The position numbers and the translations under genes were made by a program. The notes under the pieces were generated by a model. That model ran no database searches. It saw only the letters and a list, made by a program, of their open reading frames with translations, and had not been told where the DNA came from. From assembly GCA_025056115.1 (NCBI GenBank), contig JANWVM010000007.1:1-64000 (forward strand): DNA of 64,000 bases. Direction: 5' to 3'. This DNA comes from Gloeomargarita sp. SKYG116 (GTDB lineage Bacteria; Cyanobacteriota; Cyanobacteriia; Gloeomargaritales; Gloeomargaritaceae). Shown in pieces: positions 46,099 to 55,507 of the stretch. Positions within the stretch are counted from its first letter, which is position 1. Each line of letters starts with the position of its first letter.

Positions 46099-46896
46099 TC
46101 AGGCCGCCATCGCCATTGCTCGCCGTTGAGCCGCCTGACCCGTTTGTCGCAACAGCATCACCAGCTCATCCCGGTAGTCATGGAAACGGGGGTGCCGTTT
46201 GGTCGCCATCACCCCCTGGGAACGATCAGGCAAGTTTACCGTGATTTCACGCACGATGCGACCGGGACGCGCACTCAGGGCAAAAATGCGTGTGGATAGA
46301 AACACCGCCTCCTCCACGTCATGCGTAATCATGAACACTGTCAGACCCATGCGCTGCCACAGGTCCAGCATAAATTCGTGCATCATCTCCCGCGTGTGCA
46401 GGTCCAGAGCGCCGAAGGGTTCATCCAGCAGGAGCAACCGAGGTTCCGTCGCCAGCGCCCGTGCAATCGCCACCCGTTGTTTCATGCCGCCGGATAACTG
46501 CCGGGGCAGCGCCTGGGTGAAGTGACTTAACCCCACCATCTGCAGGTAGTAACGCGCCCGTTCTCGCCGTTCCCGTTTCGGCACCCCCTGCAGCTTTAAA
46601 CCAAACTCCACATTCTGCTGCACCGTCATCCAGGGGTAGAGCGTGTAGTGCTGAAATACCATGCCCCGGTCGGCCCCCGGACCCGTCACCCGCTGGCCGT
46701 CAATCCACACCCCGCCCCGTGTCGGTTGGTCAAGGCCCGCAATCTGTCGTAGCAAGGTGGATTTTCCAGAACCGGACGCCCCCACGGCACAGACAAATTC
46801 CCCCTGCGCAACAGAGAGATTGATATTCTCCAGCACCAGCAATGGCCCATGCCGGGTGGAGAAAACCTTGGTCAACTCACGCACTTGCAGAAACAT
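46099..46896 (-). CDS. ABC transporter ATP-binding protein (NitT/TauT type)
   Basis: Walker A GASGSGKSTLL; LSGGMKQRVAIARAL; LLLDEPFGALD. Confidence 0.96.
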   Translation of the reverse strand: MFLQVRELTKVFSTRHGPLLVLENINLSVAQGEFVCAVGASGSGKSTLLRQIAGLDQPTRGGVWIDGQRVTGPGADRGMVFQHYTLYPWMTVQQNVEFGLKLQGVPKRERRERARYYLQMVGLSHFTQALPRQLSGGMKQRVAIARALATEPRLLLLDEPFGALDLHTREMMHEFMLDLWQRMGLTVFMITHDVEEAVFLSTRIFALSARPGRIVREITVNLPDRSQGVMATKRHPRFHDYRDELVMLLRQTGQAAQRRAMAMAA

Positions 46897-46928
46897 ACAT
46901 CACCTCCGAAACAACAACTCAAAAACCT

Positions 46929-47780
46929 TCATTCTGGCTGCGCCCACCGACAGGTCACTCGTACTAGGTATTGGAAGAACAAATCTAGGCCTAAACCAAT
47001 GAGTCCAATGACAATCAAACCCACAAAAATTTCATCCGTGCGCAGGAACCGTCCTGCTAAACTGATCCGCCGTCCCAAGCCTTCGGTTGCCGCCACCAGT
47101 TCTGCCACAATTACAAGCTGCCAAGCGCCTGCTAAGTTAATCCGACAGGTATCTAGGATTCCTGGTAGTATATGTGGACAGACTACTTTGAGTACTGTAT
47201 TGATACGATTACCACCCAGCATGTAGGTCGCTTCAATTAACTCCTTGGGGACAAATTTCACGGTATCCATGACCATCAGAGCGTTGTAGAAAAAAGTACC
47301 GATAAAAATCAAGGCAATTTTGGGGGCTTCGTCAATCCCTAGGTACAGAATCAACAAGGGGATAAACGCTGGCGCCGGCATATACCGCATCAACCCAAAT
47401 AGGGGTTCTCCCAACGCTCGCAAACTCTGGAAACACCCCATCAAAACGCCCACCGGCACCGCCACCAGTACCGACAACCCAAACCCAATGCCCACCCGCT
47501 GCAAACTGGCCCAGGTGTCCTGCCACAATTCCCCGGATTGGCCTAGCCGGAGTGCTGCCGTGGCAACCTGCCCTGGCGATGGCAAAAATTTGGCATCCAC
47601 CTGTCCAAACGTAGTTAACAACCACCAGGCCACTAGGGGCACTAGTACCGACACCAGCATCAATCGCCGGTACAGGGGGGCAGGGATATCTTCAGCCAAG
47701 CGCCAGAATACCGATGGCTGTAGAGAAGGCTTTGGCAAACGGCGCGGCGTCATTTGGGGGGACGTTGGGTCGGGAGTCAT
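46929..47780 (-). CDS. ABC transporter permease (NitT/TauT type)
   Basis: Multi-TM; SLQRVGIGFGLSVLVAVPVGVLMG; MYMLGG..ICRINLAGAWQLVIVAELVAATEGLG. Confidence 0.95.
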   Translation of the reverse strand: MTPDPTSPQMTPRRLPKPSLQPSVFWRLAEDIPAPLYRRLMLVSVLVPLVAWWLLTTFGQVDAKFLPSPGQVATAALRLGQSGELWQDTWASLQRVGIGFGLSVLVAVPVGVLMGCFQSLRALGEPLFGLMRYMPAPAFIPLLILYLGIDEAPKIALIFIGTFFYNALMVMDTVKFVPKELIEATYMLGGNRINTVLKVVCPHILPGILDTCRINLAGAWQLVIVAELVAATEGLGRRISLAGRFLRTDEIFVGLIVIGLIGLGLDLFFQYLVRVTCRWAQPE

Positions 47781-47790
47781 GGCCTAGGCG

Positions 47791-48855
47791 CTATTGAGCT
47801 TGGGCGACGTAGGTTTTCACAAATTGGTCATCAAATAACCGGCTTACATCGGGTTGGTTTTTTGCCAGTCCTGTCTGCACCAAAAAGGCGCTAACTTTCT
47901 GGGCTGCAAATGGTAGGGATGTCATGTCCTTACCGGGTTGAAAGGCTGCGACATTTTCTTGGGCATTAAAAATGCGAGTGCCGGTAGCATATTGCTTGTA
48001 TTCAGCCACCGTGACGTTAGCCTGTTTCGCCATGATGGCTACTGATTCATCAGGATGTTCCTGGATGTACTTGAGCGTATCGAACCAGGCATCCACCACT
48101 TTTTGCACCTGCTGTGGGTGCTGCTCCACAAACCGGCGAGTAAAGACCAAATGGTCGGAAACAGCACCTGGAAAATCCTTGGAACTGGTTAACACTTTGC
48201 TAGCCGGTCGTTTCAAGGCCTGGGTGGTAAAGGGTGCAAAAACAGCGACGCCATCCACTTGACCAGCGGCAAAAGCGGCGGCGGCTTTCCCCGTTTCCAA
48301 GGGCACAAAGGTAATATCCTGCAACGTTAACCCCGCCCGTTCTAACACCAACGATAGGAAGAAATGACTGACAGAGCCTTCTTCGGCTGCTAGTTTTTTG
48401 CCCTTCAAATCCGCCAGAGTGTTGATGCCTTCGCGCACGATAATTTGGTCATTACCGGTGGAATTATCGTTGACCAAAACAATCACCTGGTCGGCCCCAC
48501 CAGCCACAGCACTAATTGTGTCGTTTAACGTTTGTGAATTGGCATCGAGTTGCTCGGCTTTGAGGGCATTCATGGAGTCGGTGTAGCTGTCAAACCATTG
48601 CAATTCCACACGCACATTGTGCTTCTGAAAGATGCCTTTCTCCTGGGCGACTTGCCAGGGAAACCAGCCTGGCCAAGCACTAAAACCAAGCCGCACCACA
48701 ACATCATCGGACGTGACATTCGCTGGCCCGCAACTAACCGCCAGCAACAAACTCAGCACAAACAAAACCCCAGCAAGCTGAGATGATTTTCGTCTCATGG
48801 CGATACAAACCTGTACTGAAATGGGCTTGCTGACACTTGACCGTTTTACCAGCAA
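47791..48855 (-). CDS. ABC transporter substrate-binding protein (NitT/TauT type, lipoprotein)
   Basis: Lipobox LLLAVSCG; RLGFSAWPGWFPWQVAQEKGIF; SMNALKAEQLDANSQTLNDT. Confidence 0.95.
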   Translation of the reverse strand: MLVKRSSVSKPISVQVCIAMRRKSSQLAGVLFVLSLLLAVSCGPANVTSDDVVVRLGFSAWPGWFPWQVAQEKGIFQKHNVRVELQWFDSYTDSMNALKAEQLDANSQTLNDTISAVAGGADQVIVLVNDNSTGNDQIIVREGINTLADLKGKKLAAEEGSVSHFFLSLVLERAGLTLQDITFVPLETGKAAAAFAAGQVDGVAVFAPFTTQALKRPASKVLTSSKDFPGAVSDHLVFTRRFVEQHPQQVQKVVDAWFDTLKYIQEHPDESVAIMAKQANVTVAEYKQYATGTRIFNAQENVAAFQPGKDMTSLPFAAQKVSAFLVQTGLAKNQPDVSRLFDDQFVKTYVAQAQ

Positions 48856-48965
48856 GCTCCTTTTTCACCATCCCAATTTCGTTTTCTGAAAAACAGTATC
48901 AAAAGCTACAGTTATTTTTCTCTCTCTTTACCCCGATACGTATATAAGCCCCCAAAATTTTTAAT

Positions 48966-48981
48966 TGTAAATTTTTGTAAA
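48966..48981. promoter_or_regulatory. Direct-repeat motif TGTAAA-TTTT-TGTAAA between ABC operon and Rieske gene (NtcA-like half match)
   Basis: TGTAAATTTTTGTAAA; reverse strand TTA-N8-TAC then 20 nt to TATATA; recurs at 50197-50212. Confidence 0.45.
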
Positions 48982-49118
48982 GAAGTAGTTTTTTATACTT
49001 TTTTCCAGGGTGGCGGGGGCAAGGATGAGGACTGCTTCCGGGAGAGCTGGTGATAGCGACTGAGTTCAAGCCGTTGCCTGCTCAGCCGGAATAATGGCGT
49101 TGTTTGTATGACCGCAGT

Positions 49119-50201
49119 ATGAAACTTGACCAATTCCTGCTGCAGGCGCAGCATTACACAGACCCAACGTTGATTCCCCAGGAACAAGCACAGATTTTTC
49201 ACCAGACCTGGTTGTATCTCGGGCCAGCCGAACCAGTCGCCATGCCGGGAACGGTTTGGGCAACTCACATTGCGGGTGTGAGCGTGCTGGTCATCCGGGA
49301 TGAAGCCGGGCAATTGCGGGGATTTCACAACCTGTGTCCCCACCGGGCGATGGAACTTTGTCCAGAACCGGGGATTTTTCAGACCAAGCGCCTGATTTGC
49401 CCGTACCACGCCTGGGTGTATGACTTGCAAGGGCAATTTGTAGCAGCGGCGCGGCAGAAAGGGTTTGGCGAAGGGTTTGACGGTCGGGATTATCCGTTGC
49501 AGCCGGTGCGCGTTGCGGTCTGGCAAGGATTGCTGTTTGTGAGTTTCAACCCGGACGTGATGCCGTTGGCGGAGTATCTAGCGCCTATGTCGCAAATGCT
49601 GGGTCTGTACCCGCAGGGGGAATGGCGGTGGCGGCACCAGCAGACCCGGCGGGTGGCCTGCAACTGGAAGGTCTATCACGACAACACGCTGTGCGATTAC
49701 CACGTGGCGGTCGCTCACAGCCAGACGCTCCACCGCCTGCAGGGACCGGTGCGCCATTACCAGCATCGCTTTGGTCGCTACGTCAATGCGCTGGTGACGC
49801 CGGTGCCCCCAGAATGGTTGGCTTGCCATCGGGTGCTTAGGGATTTGCCGCCGGAAAACCAAACCCATTTCTACACGTTCGGGGTGTTCCCCAACCTGCA
49901 CATCCTGGCGCTCCCCGACGGCTCCCTGGCTTGCCTGCGCATTGACCCCGTGACAGTGGACGAGTGCGATGTGGTGACGGACATTTACGGGATGCCAGAG
50001 ACCAACCTGGACGAACTGCTGGCCGAACTAGAGGCTTTCATGCGGGAAGACATGGCCCTGGCGGAATCAGTGCAAAGGGGTTACGCCAGCGGTCGCTACC
50101 AGCCGGGACCGGTTCACCCCCTGGAAGCTCGCATCCTGCACCACCAAAAACTCCTGCTGGCTCACCTGCAAGGCGCGATGACGACACTGGCTGGTATGTA
50201 A
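49119..50201 (+). CDS. Rieske non-heme iron oxygenase, alpha subunit
   Basis: Rieske CPHR...CPYH; NWKVYHDNTLCDYHVAVAH non-heme iron region. Confidence 0.92.
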   Translation: MKLDQFLLQAQHYTDPTLIPQEQAQIFHQTWLYLGPAEPVAMPGTVWATHIAGVSVLVIRDEAGQLRGFHNLCPHRAMELCPEPGIFQTKRLICPYHAWVYDLQGQFVAAARQKGFGEGFDGRDYPLQPVRVAVWQGLLFVSFNPDVMPLAEYLAPMSQMLGLYPQGEWRWRHQQTRRVACNWKVYHDNTLCDYHVAVAHSQTLHRLQGPVRHYQHRFGRYVNALVTPVPPEWLACHRVLRDLPPENQTHFYTFGVFPNLHILALPDGSLACLRIDPVTVDECDVVTDIYGMPETNLDELLAELEAFMREDMALAESVQRGYASGRYQPGPVHPLEARILHHQKLLLAHLQGAMTTLAGM

Positions 50202-50212
50202 ATTTTTGTAAA
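50197..50212. promoter_or_regulatory. Second copy of the TGTAAA-TTTT-TGTAAA motif, upstream of the riboswitch
   Basis: TGTAAATTTTTGTAAA identical to 48966-48981; overlaps the Rieske stop codon. Confidence 0.45.
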
Positions 50213-50279
50213 AAGTAGCGTAGGCGACTGTTTTGCCAGTGTTGCAGGGTTAGCTTGTGGCAATAGAGCAAGCAGGAGA

Positions 50280-50385
50280 GCTTCTAGGGTTCCGGCGGTA
50301 GTAGCCGCGGCTGGTCCAAGAGAAGCAAGCCGTTACCCGAACAGGTAGCGGTCACACGGCGGGATAAAAGCCCGGGAGGACGTGC
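50280..50385 (+). promoter_or_regulatory. Guanidine-I (ykkC) riboswitch
   Basis: CTAGGGTTCCGGCGG...GCCGCGGCTGGTCCAAGAGAAGC...ACACGGCGGGATAAAAGCCCGGGAGGA, upstream of DUF1989 genes. Confidence 0.94.
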
Positions 50386-50457
50386 TGAAGGTCTGGCAAC
50401 AGGCTGGATGACGAGACTCCTGGGCTTCGTTGTTTTGAACCGCATGGAGGGAGAGCG

Positions 50458-51231
50458 ATGGTTGCCACAATCAATCCCACGGACATTGCACCGGAGTTGG
50501 TGGTCTGGTCGGAAAAGTTACCAGGTGGGGCCTATTGGCACGGCATTGTCCCCCGCTGGCAAACGCTGCGCATCACGGATTTGGGCGGGTCCCACGGGGT
50601 GTCCATGATTTGCTACAACGCGGACCGACCCATGGAGCGGCTGAATGTGGCGGATACGGCCAAAATTCAGTTCAATGCGTTTTTGCGCAAGGGGATGGTG
50701 CTCTACTCGGACATGGGGCGGGTGTTGTTTTCCATCACCGAGGACACGTCCAACGGGCATGACCTGATTTGCGGGTGCAGTACGCCGGAGCGCAACCGCG
50801 CCAAGTATGGGGAAGGGGGCGATGACAAGTTTGGCCGGCGGGATTTCCACAACGCGCGAGACCAGTTTTTGCGGGCGCTGGGCAAGTGGGGTATGAGTCG
50901 CCGGGATTTGATGCCCTGTGTGAATTTCTTTAGCCGGGTGACGGTGGGACCCAATGGCGAGTTGCACTACGATGCCACAGCGGCCAAACCAGGGAGCTTC
51001 ATTGACCTACGGGCGGAAATGAATGTGCTGGTGGTGGTTGCCAATTGCCCCCACGTCCTGCATCCCGACACGACCTACAACCCGCCGCCGGTGCAACTGA
51101 CGGTGTGGCGTTCCCCTGCGCCGGGACCTGATGACCTGTGCCGCACGGCCAATGAAGAGGCAAAACGGGCCTTCATCAACACCGATACCTGGTGGCTGCA
51201 ACGACCGCTCATGCCGACCTACGCGCTGTAA
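50458..51231 (+). CDS. DUF1989 urea carboxylase-associated protein; probable carboxyguanidine deiminase subunit
   Basis: ALRITDLGGSHGVSMICYNADRPMERLNVADTAKIQ...ICGCSTPERNRAKYGE..DLRAEMNVLVVVANCPH; paralogous to next ORF. Confidence 0.88.
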   Translation: MVATINPTDIAPELVVWSEKLPGGAYWHGIVPRWQTLRITDLGGSHGVSMICYNADRPMERLNVADTAKIQFNAFLRKGMVLYSDMGRVLFSITEDTSNGHDLICGCSTPERNRAKYGEGGDDKFGRRDFHNARDQFLRALGKWGMSRRDLMPCVNFFSRVTVGPNGELHYDATAAKPGSFIDLRAEMNVLVVVANCPHVLHPDTTYNPPPVQLTVWRSPAPGPDDLCRTANEEAKRAFINTDTWWLQRPLMPTYAL

Positions 51232-51267
51232 TTCTGTGCTGTTGTTGTACGTAAGGAGGTGACCATC

Positions 51268-51909
51268 ATGGTGGCGACGACGGAACGTGTACTGGACCCA
51301 GCCCAAGCAATTTACGACTATGTGCTGCCGGCGCGTCAACCCTGGTCCAAGGTGATTACCAAAGGCCAAGTCCTGCGGATTGTGGACCTGGAGGGCAACC
51401 AGGCGGTGGACACCCTGATTTATAACGCCCATGACCCGTCCGAACGCTACAGCGCCCCTGATACGGTAGTGCGCCAGGGCAATATCTTTATCACCACGGG
51501 AACCCAGCTCATCTCCAACCTGGGCAACGTGCTGATGACGGTGATTGCGGATACCTGTGGCCGCCACGACACGCTGGGAGGTGCTTGCAGCATGGAGAGC
51601 AATTCGGTGCGCTACGGGTTGCACAAGAAGCACCTGCACGCCTGTGTGGAGAATTTCCTGCTGGAGCTGAGCAAGTACGGCCTGCACAAGCGGGATTTGG
51701 TGAGCAATATCAATTTCTTCATGAACGTGCCGGTGACTGCCGATGGGCGCTTGGAGATTGTGGATGGGATTTCCGCGCCGGGGAAATACGTGGACCTGCG
51801 GGCAGAGATGGATGTGATGGTGCTGATTTCCAACTGTCCCCAGATCAATAACCCCTGCAACGCCTACAACCCTACTCCAATCCGCCTGCTGGTCTGGGAC
51901 GCTGCGTAA
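51268..51909 (+). CDS. DUF1989 urea carboxylase-associated protein 2; probable carboxyguanidine deiminase subunit
   Basis: LRIVDLEGNQAVDTLIYNAHDPSERYSAPDTVVRQ...DLRAEMDVMVLISNCPQINNPCNAYNPTPIRLLVW. Confidence 0.88.
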   Translation: MVATTERVLDPAQAIYDYVLPARQPWSKVITKGQVLRIVDLEGNQAVDTLIYNAHDPSERYSAPDTVVRQGNIFITTGTQLISNLGNVLMTVIADTCGRHDTLGGACSMESNSVRYGLHKKHLHACVENFLLELSKYGLHKRDLVSNINFFMNVPVTADGRLEIVDGISAPGKYVDLRAEMDVMVLISNCPQINNPCNAYNPTPIRLLVWDAA

Positions 51910-51913
51910 GGGG

Positions 51914-54900
51914 ATGTTCCGCAAGGTCTTGGTGGCCAACCGGGGGGAAATTGCGTGTCGCGTCATTCGTACGCTGAATCGGCTGGGCATTGCCAGTGTG
52001 GCTGTGTATTCAGAACCAGACCGCCACAGTCTCCACGTGCAAATGGCCACCGAGGCCCAACCCCTAGGGGGAACCCTGGCGAGCGAGAGTTACCTGTGCG
52101 CAGACCGGTTTTTGGAAATTGCCAGGGCGACGGGGGCAGAGGCGATTCATCCAGGCTACGGGTTCCTAAGCGAAAATGCCGATTTTGCTGACGCCTGCGC
52201 CCAACAGGGACTGGTATTCATCGGCCCCAAACCGGAACAGGTGCGCCAATTCGGTCTCAAACACGTCGCCCGTTCTCTAGCCGAAGCCCACGGCATTCCC
52301 CTGGTGCCCGGCACATCCTTATTAAATAGTCTCCAGGAAGCTCAAGCGGCGGCGGCTGACATTGGTTACCCGGTCATGCTCAAAAGCACGGCAGGCGGCG
52401 GTGGGATTGGGATGCGCTGTTGCTATAGCCCGGCAGAACTGGCCGCAGCCTATGAGCAGGTGCAACGCCTGAGCCAGGCCAACTTTGGTAACGCAGGTGT
52501 CTTCCTGGAAAAGTACATCCCGAGGGCGCGCCACATTGAGGTGCAAATTTTTGGGGATGGGCAGGGGCGGGTACTGGCGCTGGGGGAACGGGACTGTTCG
52601 ACTCAACGCCGGAATCAAAAGGTGATTGAAGAAACACCAGCGCCCGGTTTGCGTGAGGAAATCCGCCAGGCCTTAGCAGCAGCAGCCCGACGGCTAGGCG
52701 AAGCGGTGCAGTACCAATCAGCGGGCACGGTGGAATTTATTTATGACGTGCAGACGGAACGGTTTTACTTCCTGGAAGTCAACACCCGCCTGCAGGTGGA
52801 GCATGGGGTCACCGAGCTAGTCTGGGGCGTGGATTTGGTGGAATGGATGGTGCGACTGGCGGCGGGTGAGCGGGCGTTTTTCGATGCCTGGACACCCAAT
52901 CCCCACGGTCATGCCATCCAGGTCCGGATTTACGCCGAAGACCCCCATAAAAATTTCCAACCCAGCGCTGGGACGTTGACCTATGTACAGTTGGCATCCG
53001 GTATTCGCTGGGACCACTGGATTGAAACAGGCACGGAAGTAACGCCGTTTTATGACCCGTTGCTAGCCAAAGCGATTGCCCACGGGACAAACCGGACGGC
53101 GGCGCTCCGAAAATTACAAGCAGCCCTGGACCAAACTACCATCGCCGGCATTGTCACCAACCTGGAGTATTTGCAACAGGTGTTGGCGGCACCCGCGTTT
53201 CAGCAGGGAGAGGTGCACACCCGTCTGTTAGGGGATTTTCCCTATCAACCCCACACGATAGAGGTGTTGGCACCGGGAACCATGACGACGGTGCAGGATT
53301 ATCCCGGGCGCTTGGGCTACTGGGATGTGGGGGTGCCACCGTCGGGACCGATGGACCATCTGGCGTTTCGCTGGGGCAATCGTTTGCTGGGGAATCCACC
53401 CGATGCCGCTGGACTGGAATGTACACTGGTGGGGCCAACGTTGCGGTTCAACGCACCGACGCGGATATGTCTAACGGGAGCTTACATGCCAGCAAAATTA
53501 AATGGCCAGGACATCCCCTACTGGCAAACGGTGGTGGCGCCGGCGGGAAGCGTGCTCGAACTCAAAGCAGTACAGGGACCCGGTTGCCGCACCTACATTG
53601 CTATCCAGGGGGGTATCCCTGTGCCGCCGTACCTGGGCAGTCGGGCGACGTTTACCCTTGGACAATTTGGGGGGGCTGCAGGCCGAGCGCTGCGAACAGG
53701 GGATGTATTACCGTTAGTTCCTTGGTCAGGGGAAGACAGACCCCAAGCTTTACCCCCGGAACTCATCCCGACTTACACCCACGCCTGGGAGATGGGGGTG
53801 ATGATTGGCCCCCACGCGGCACCCGACTTTTTTACGCCAGAGGACATCGAAATGTTGTTGAACCACGCCTGGGTGGTGCATCACCATTCAGACCGCACGG
53901 GCATTCGCCTGATTGGTCCCAAGCCCACCTGGGCCAGACCGGATGGGGGAGAAGCGGGATTGCACCCGTCTAACATCCACGACAACGCCTACGCCATCGG
54001 CACGATTGATTTTACCGGGGATATGCCCATCATCTTGGGGTGCGATGGACCGAGCTTGGGCGGGTTTGTGTGTCCGGCCACCATTGTGCAGGCAGAACTC
54101 TGGAAAATCGGGCAACTGAAACCAGGGGATACGGTGCGGTTTGTGCCCATTGATGAGGAAACGGCCCGCGCCTGGGAGGAGCAACAAGAACATGAACTTG
54201 CTACCCTGCAACCCCAACCCCGGCCTCCGGCGCTAACTGTGATAGAAAACCCCATCCTGCACCAGGAGACTGAAACCCATCCGGTGGGCGTCACTTATCG
54301 CCAGGCGGGAGATAAATACATCTTGATTGAGTACGGCCCGTTGACGTTGGATTTGACCCTGCGGTTTCGGGTGCATGCTCTGATGACCTGGCTCCAGACG
54401 CAGCGGCTACCAGGAATCATTGACTTGACACCGGGGATTCGCTCGTTGCAGGTGCATTACGACAACCGGCGTTTGCCCCGCGCGGCATTGCTGGAACTGT
54501 TGGCCCAGGCGGAGCGGGAGTTGCCTCCAGTCCAGGACATGGAGGTGCCGACGCGCATCGTGTATTTGCCCTTGTCCTGGAACGACCCCGCGATTCAATT
54601 AGCCATCGAGAAATACATGCAGTTGGTGCGGCCAGATGCTCCCTGGTGCCCCAGCAATCTGGAATTTATCCGGCGCATCAACGGCTTGGCTGCTATCGAA
54701 CAGGTGCATGACATTGTGTTTGCCGCCAGTTACTTGGTGCTGGGCTTGGGGGATGTGTACCTGGGAGCGCCTGTGGCTACTCCTTTGGATCCGCGGCATC
54801 GGCTGGTGACGACCAAGTACAATCCGGCCCGCACCTGGACGCCGGAAAATGCCGTAGGGATTGGCGGCGCCTACCTCTGCATTTATGGCATGGAGGGACC

Positions 54901-55507
54901 AGGGGGGTATCAGTTAGTAGGACGCACCGTACCTGTCTGGAACCGCTACCGTCAGACCCGCGAGTTTTCTCGTCCCTGGTTGCTGCGGTTTTTTGACCAG
55001 ATTCGCTTTTTCCCAGTCACTGCTGAAGAACTTCTGCGCTATCGGGAAGACCTGATCTACGGTCGGGTCAAATTGGAGATATACGAGCAGACCTTTCGAC
55101 TGCGAGACTACTTAGCCTTTTTGGCGCAAAACGCCGCCGAGATTCAAGCGTTTAAGACTCAACAGCAGCAAGCCTTCAACGCAGAACGGGAGCGCTGGGT
55201 GGCGGCTGGGGAATTTGACCGTGCGAGTCAAGAGGTACTCGTCTTTACGGCTGCCTTGTCAGAGGTAGAAATTCCTGAAGGACAAGTGGCGGTCTACGCC
55301 GAAGTGAGCGGTACGGTGCGGCGGGTAGACGTCACTCCCCAGGCGCGGGTGGCCCCCGGTCAAAAAGTGGCTGTCATTGAAGCCATGAAAACGGAAATTG
55401 AGGTGCTGGCCCCCTGCGCTGGGATGGTCGCCCAAATTCTCCATCAACCCGGACAACCGGTTACTGCAGGGCAAGCGGTGCTGACCTTAATCCCCGACGA
55501 AACGTGA
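51914..55507 (+). CDS. Biotin-dependent urea/guanidine carboxylase (biotin carboxylase + carboxyltransferase + biotinyl domain)
   Basis: KVLVANRGEIACRVIRTL; KSTAGGGGIGMR; EVNTRLQVEHGVTE; KipA/KipI-like TVQDYPGRLGYWDVGVPPSGPMDHLAFR; biotin site VIEAMKTE; 1197 aa. Confidence 0.93.
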   Translation: MFRKVLVANRGEIACRVIRTLNRLGIASVAVYSEPDRHSLHVQMATEAQPLGGTLASESYLCADRFLEIARATGAEAIHPGYGFLSENADFADACAQQGLVFIGPKPEQVRQFGLKHVARSLAEAHGIPLVPGTSLLNSLQEAQAAAADIGYPVMLKSTAGGGGIGMRCCYSPAELAAAYEQVQRLSQANFGNAGVFLEKYIPRARHIEVQIFGDGQGRVLALGERDCSTQRRNQKVIEETPAPGLREEIRQALAAAARRLGEAVQYQSAGTVEFIYDVQTERFYFLEVNTRLQVEHGVTELVWGVDLVEWMVRLAAGERAFFDAWTPNPHGHAIQVRIYAEDPHKNFQPSAGTLTYVQLASGIRWDHWIETGTEVTPFYDPLLAKAIAHGTNRTAALRKLQAALDQTTIAGIVTNLEYLQQVLAAPAFQQGEVHTRLLGDFPYQPHTIEVLAPGTMTTVQDYPGRLGYWDVGVPPSGPMDHLAFRWGNRLLGNPPDAAGLECTLVGPTLRFNAPTRICLTGAYMPAKLNGQDIPYWQTVVAPAGSVLELKAVQGPGCRTYIAIQGGIPVPPYLGSRATFTLGQFGGAAGRALRTGDVLPLVPWSGEDRPQALPPELIPTYTHAWEMGVMIGPHAAPDFFTPEDIEMLLNHAWVVHHHSDRTGIRLIGPKPTWARPDGGEAGLHPSNIHDNAYAIGTIDFTGDMPIILGCDGPSLGGFVCPATIVQAELWKIGQLKPGDTVRFVPIDEETARAWEEQQEHELATLQPQPRPPALTVIENPILHQETETHPVGVTYRQAGDKYILIEYGPLTLDLTLRFRVHALMTWLQTQRLPGIIDLTPGIRSLQVHYDNRRLPRAALLELLAQAERELPPVQDMEVPTRIVYLPLSWNDPAIQLAIEKYMQLVRPDAPWCPSNLEFIRRINGLAAIEQVHDIVFAASYLVLGLGDVYLGAPVATPLDPRHRLVTTKYNPARTWTPENAVGIGGAYLCIYGMEGPGGYQLVGRTVPVWNRYRQTREFSRPWLLRFFDQIRFFPVTAEELLRYREDLIYGRVKLEIYEQTFRLRDYLAFLAQNAAEIQAFKTQQQQAFNAERERWVAAGEFDRASQEVLVFTAALSEVEIPEGQVAVYAEVSGTVRRVDVTPQARVAPGQKVAVIEAMKTEIEVLAPCAGMVAQILHQPGQPVTAGQAVLTLIPDET

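Noticed and set aside
49010-49100. Possible second ykkC-like element upstream of the Rieske gene (GAGAGCTGGTGATAG..AAGCCGTTGCC)
   Set aside because: Lacks the conserved CTAGGGTTCCG and ACACGGCGGG...AAAGCCCGGGAGG blocks; similarity limited to short strings.
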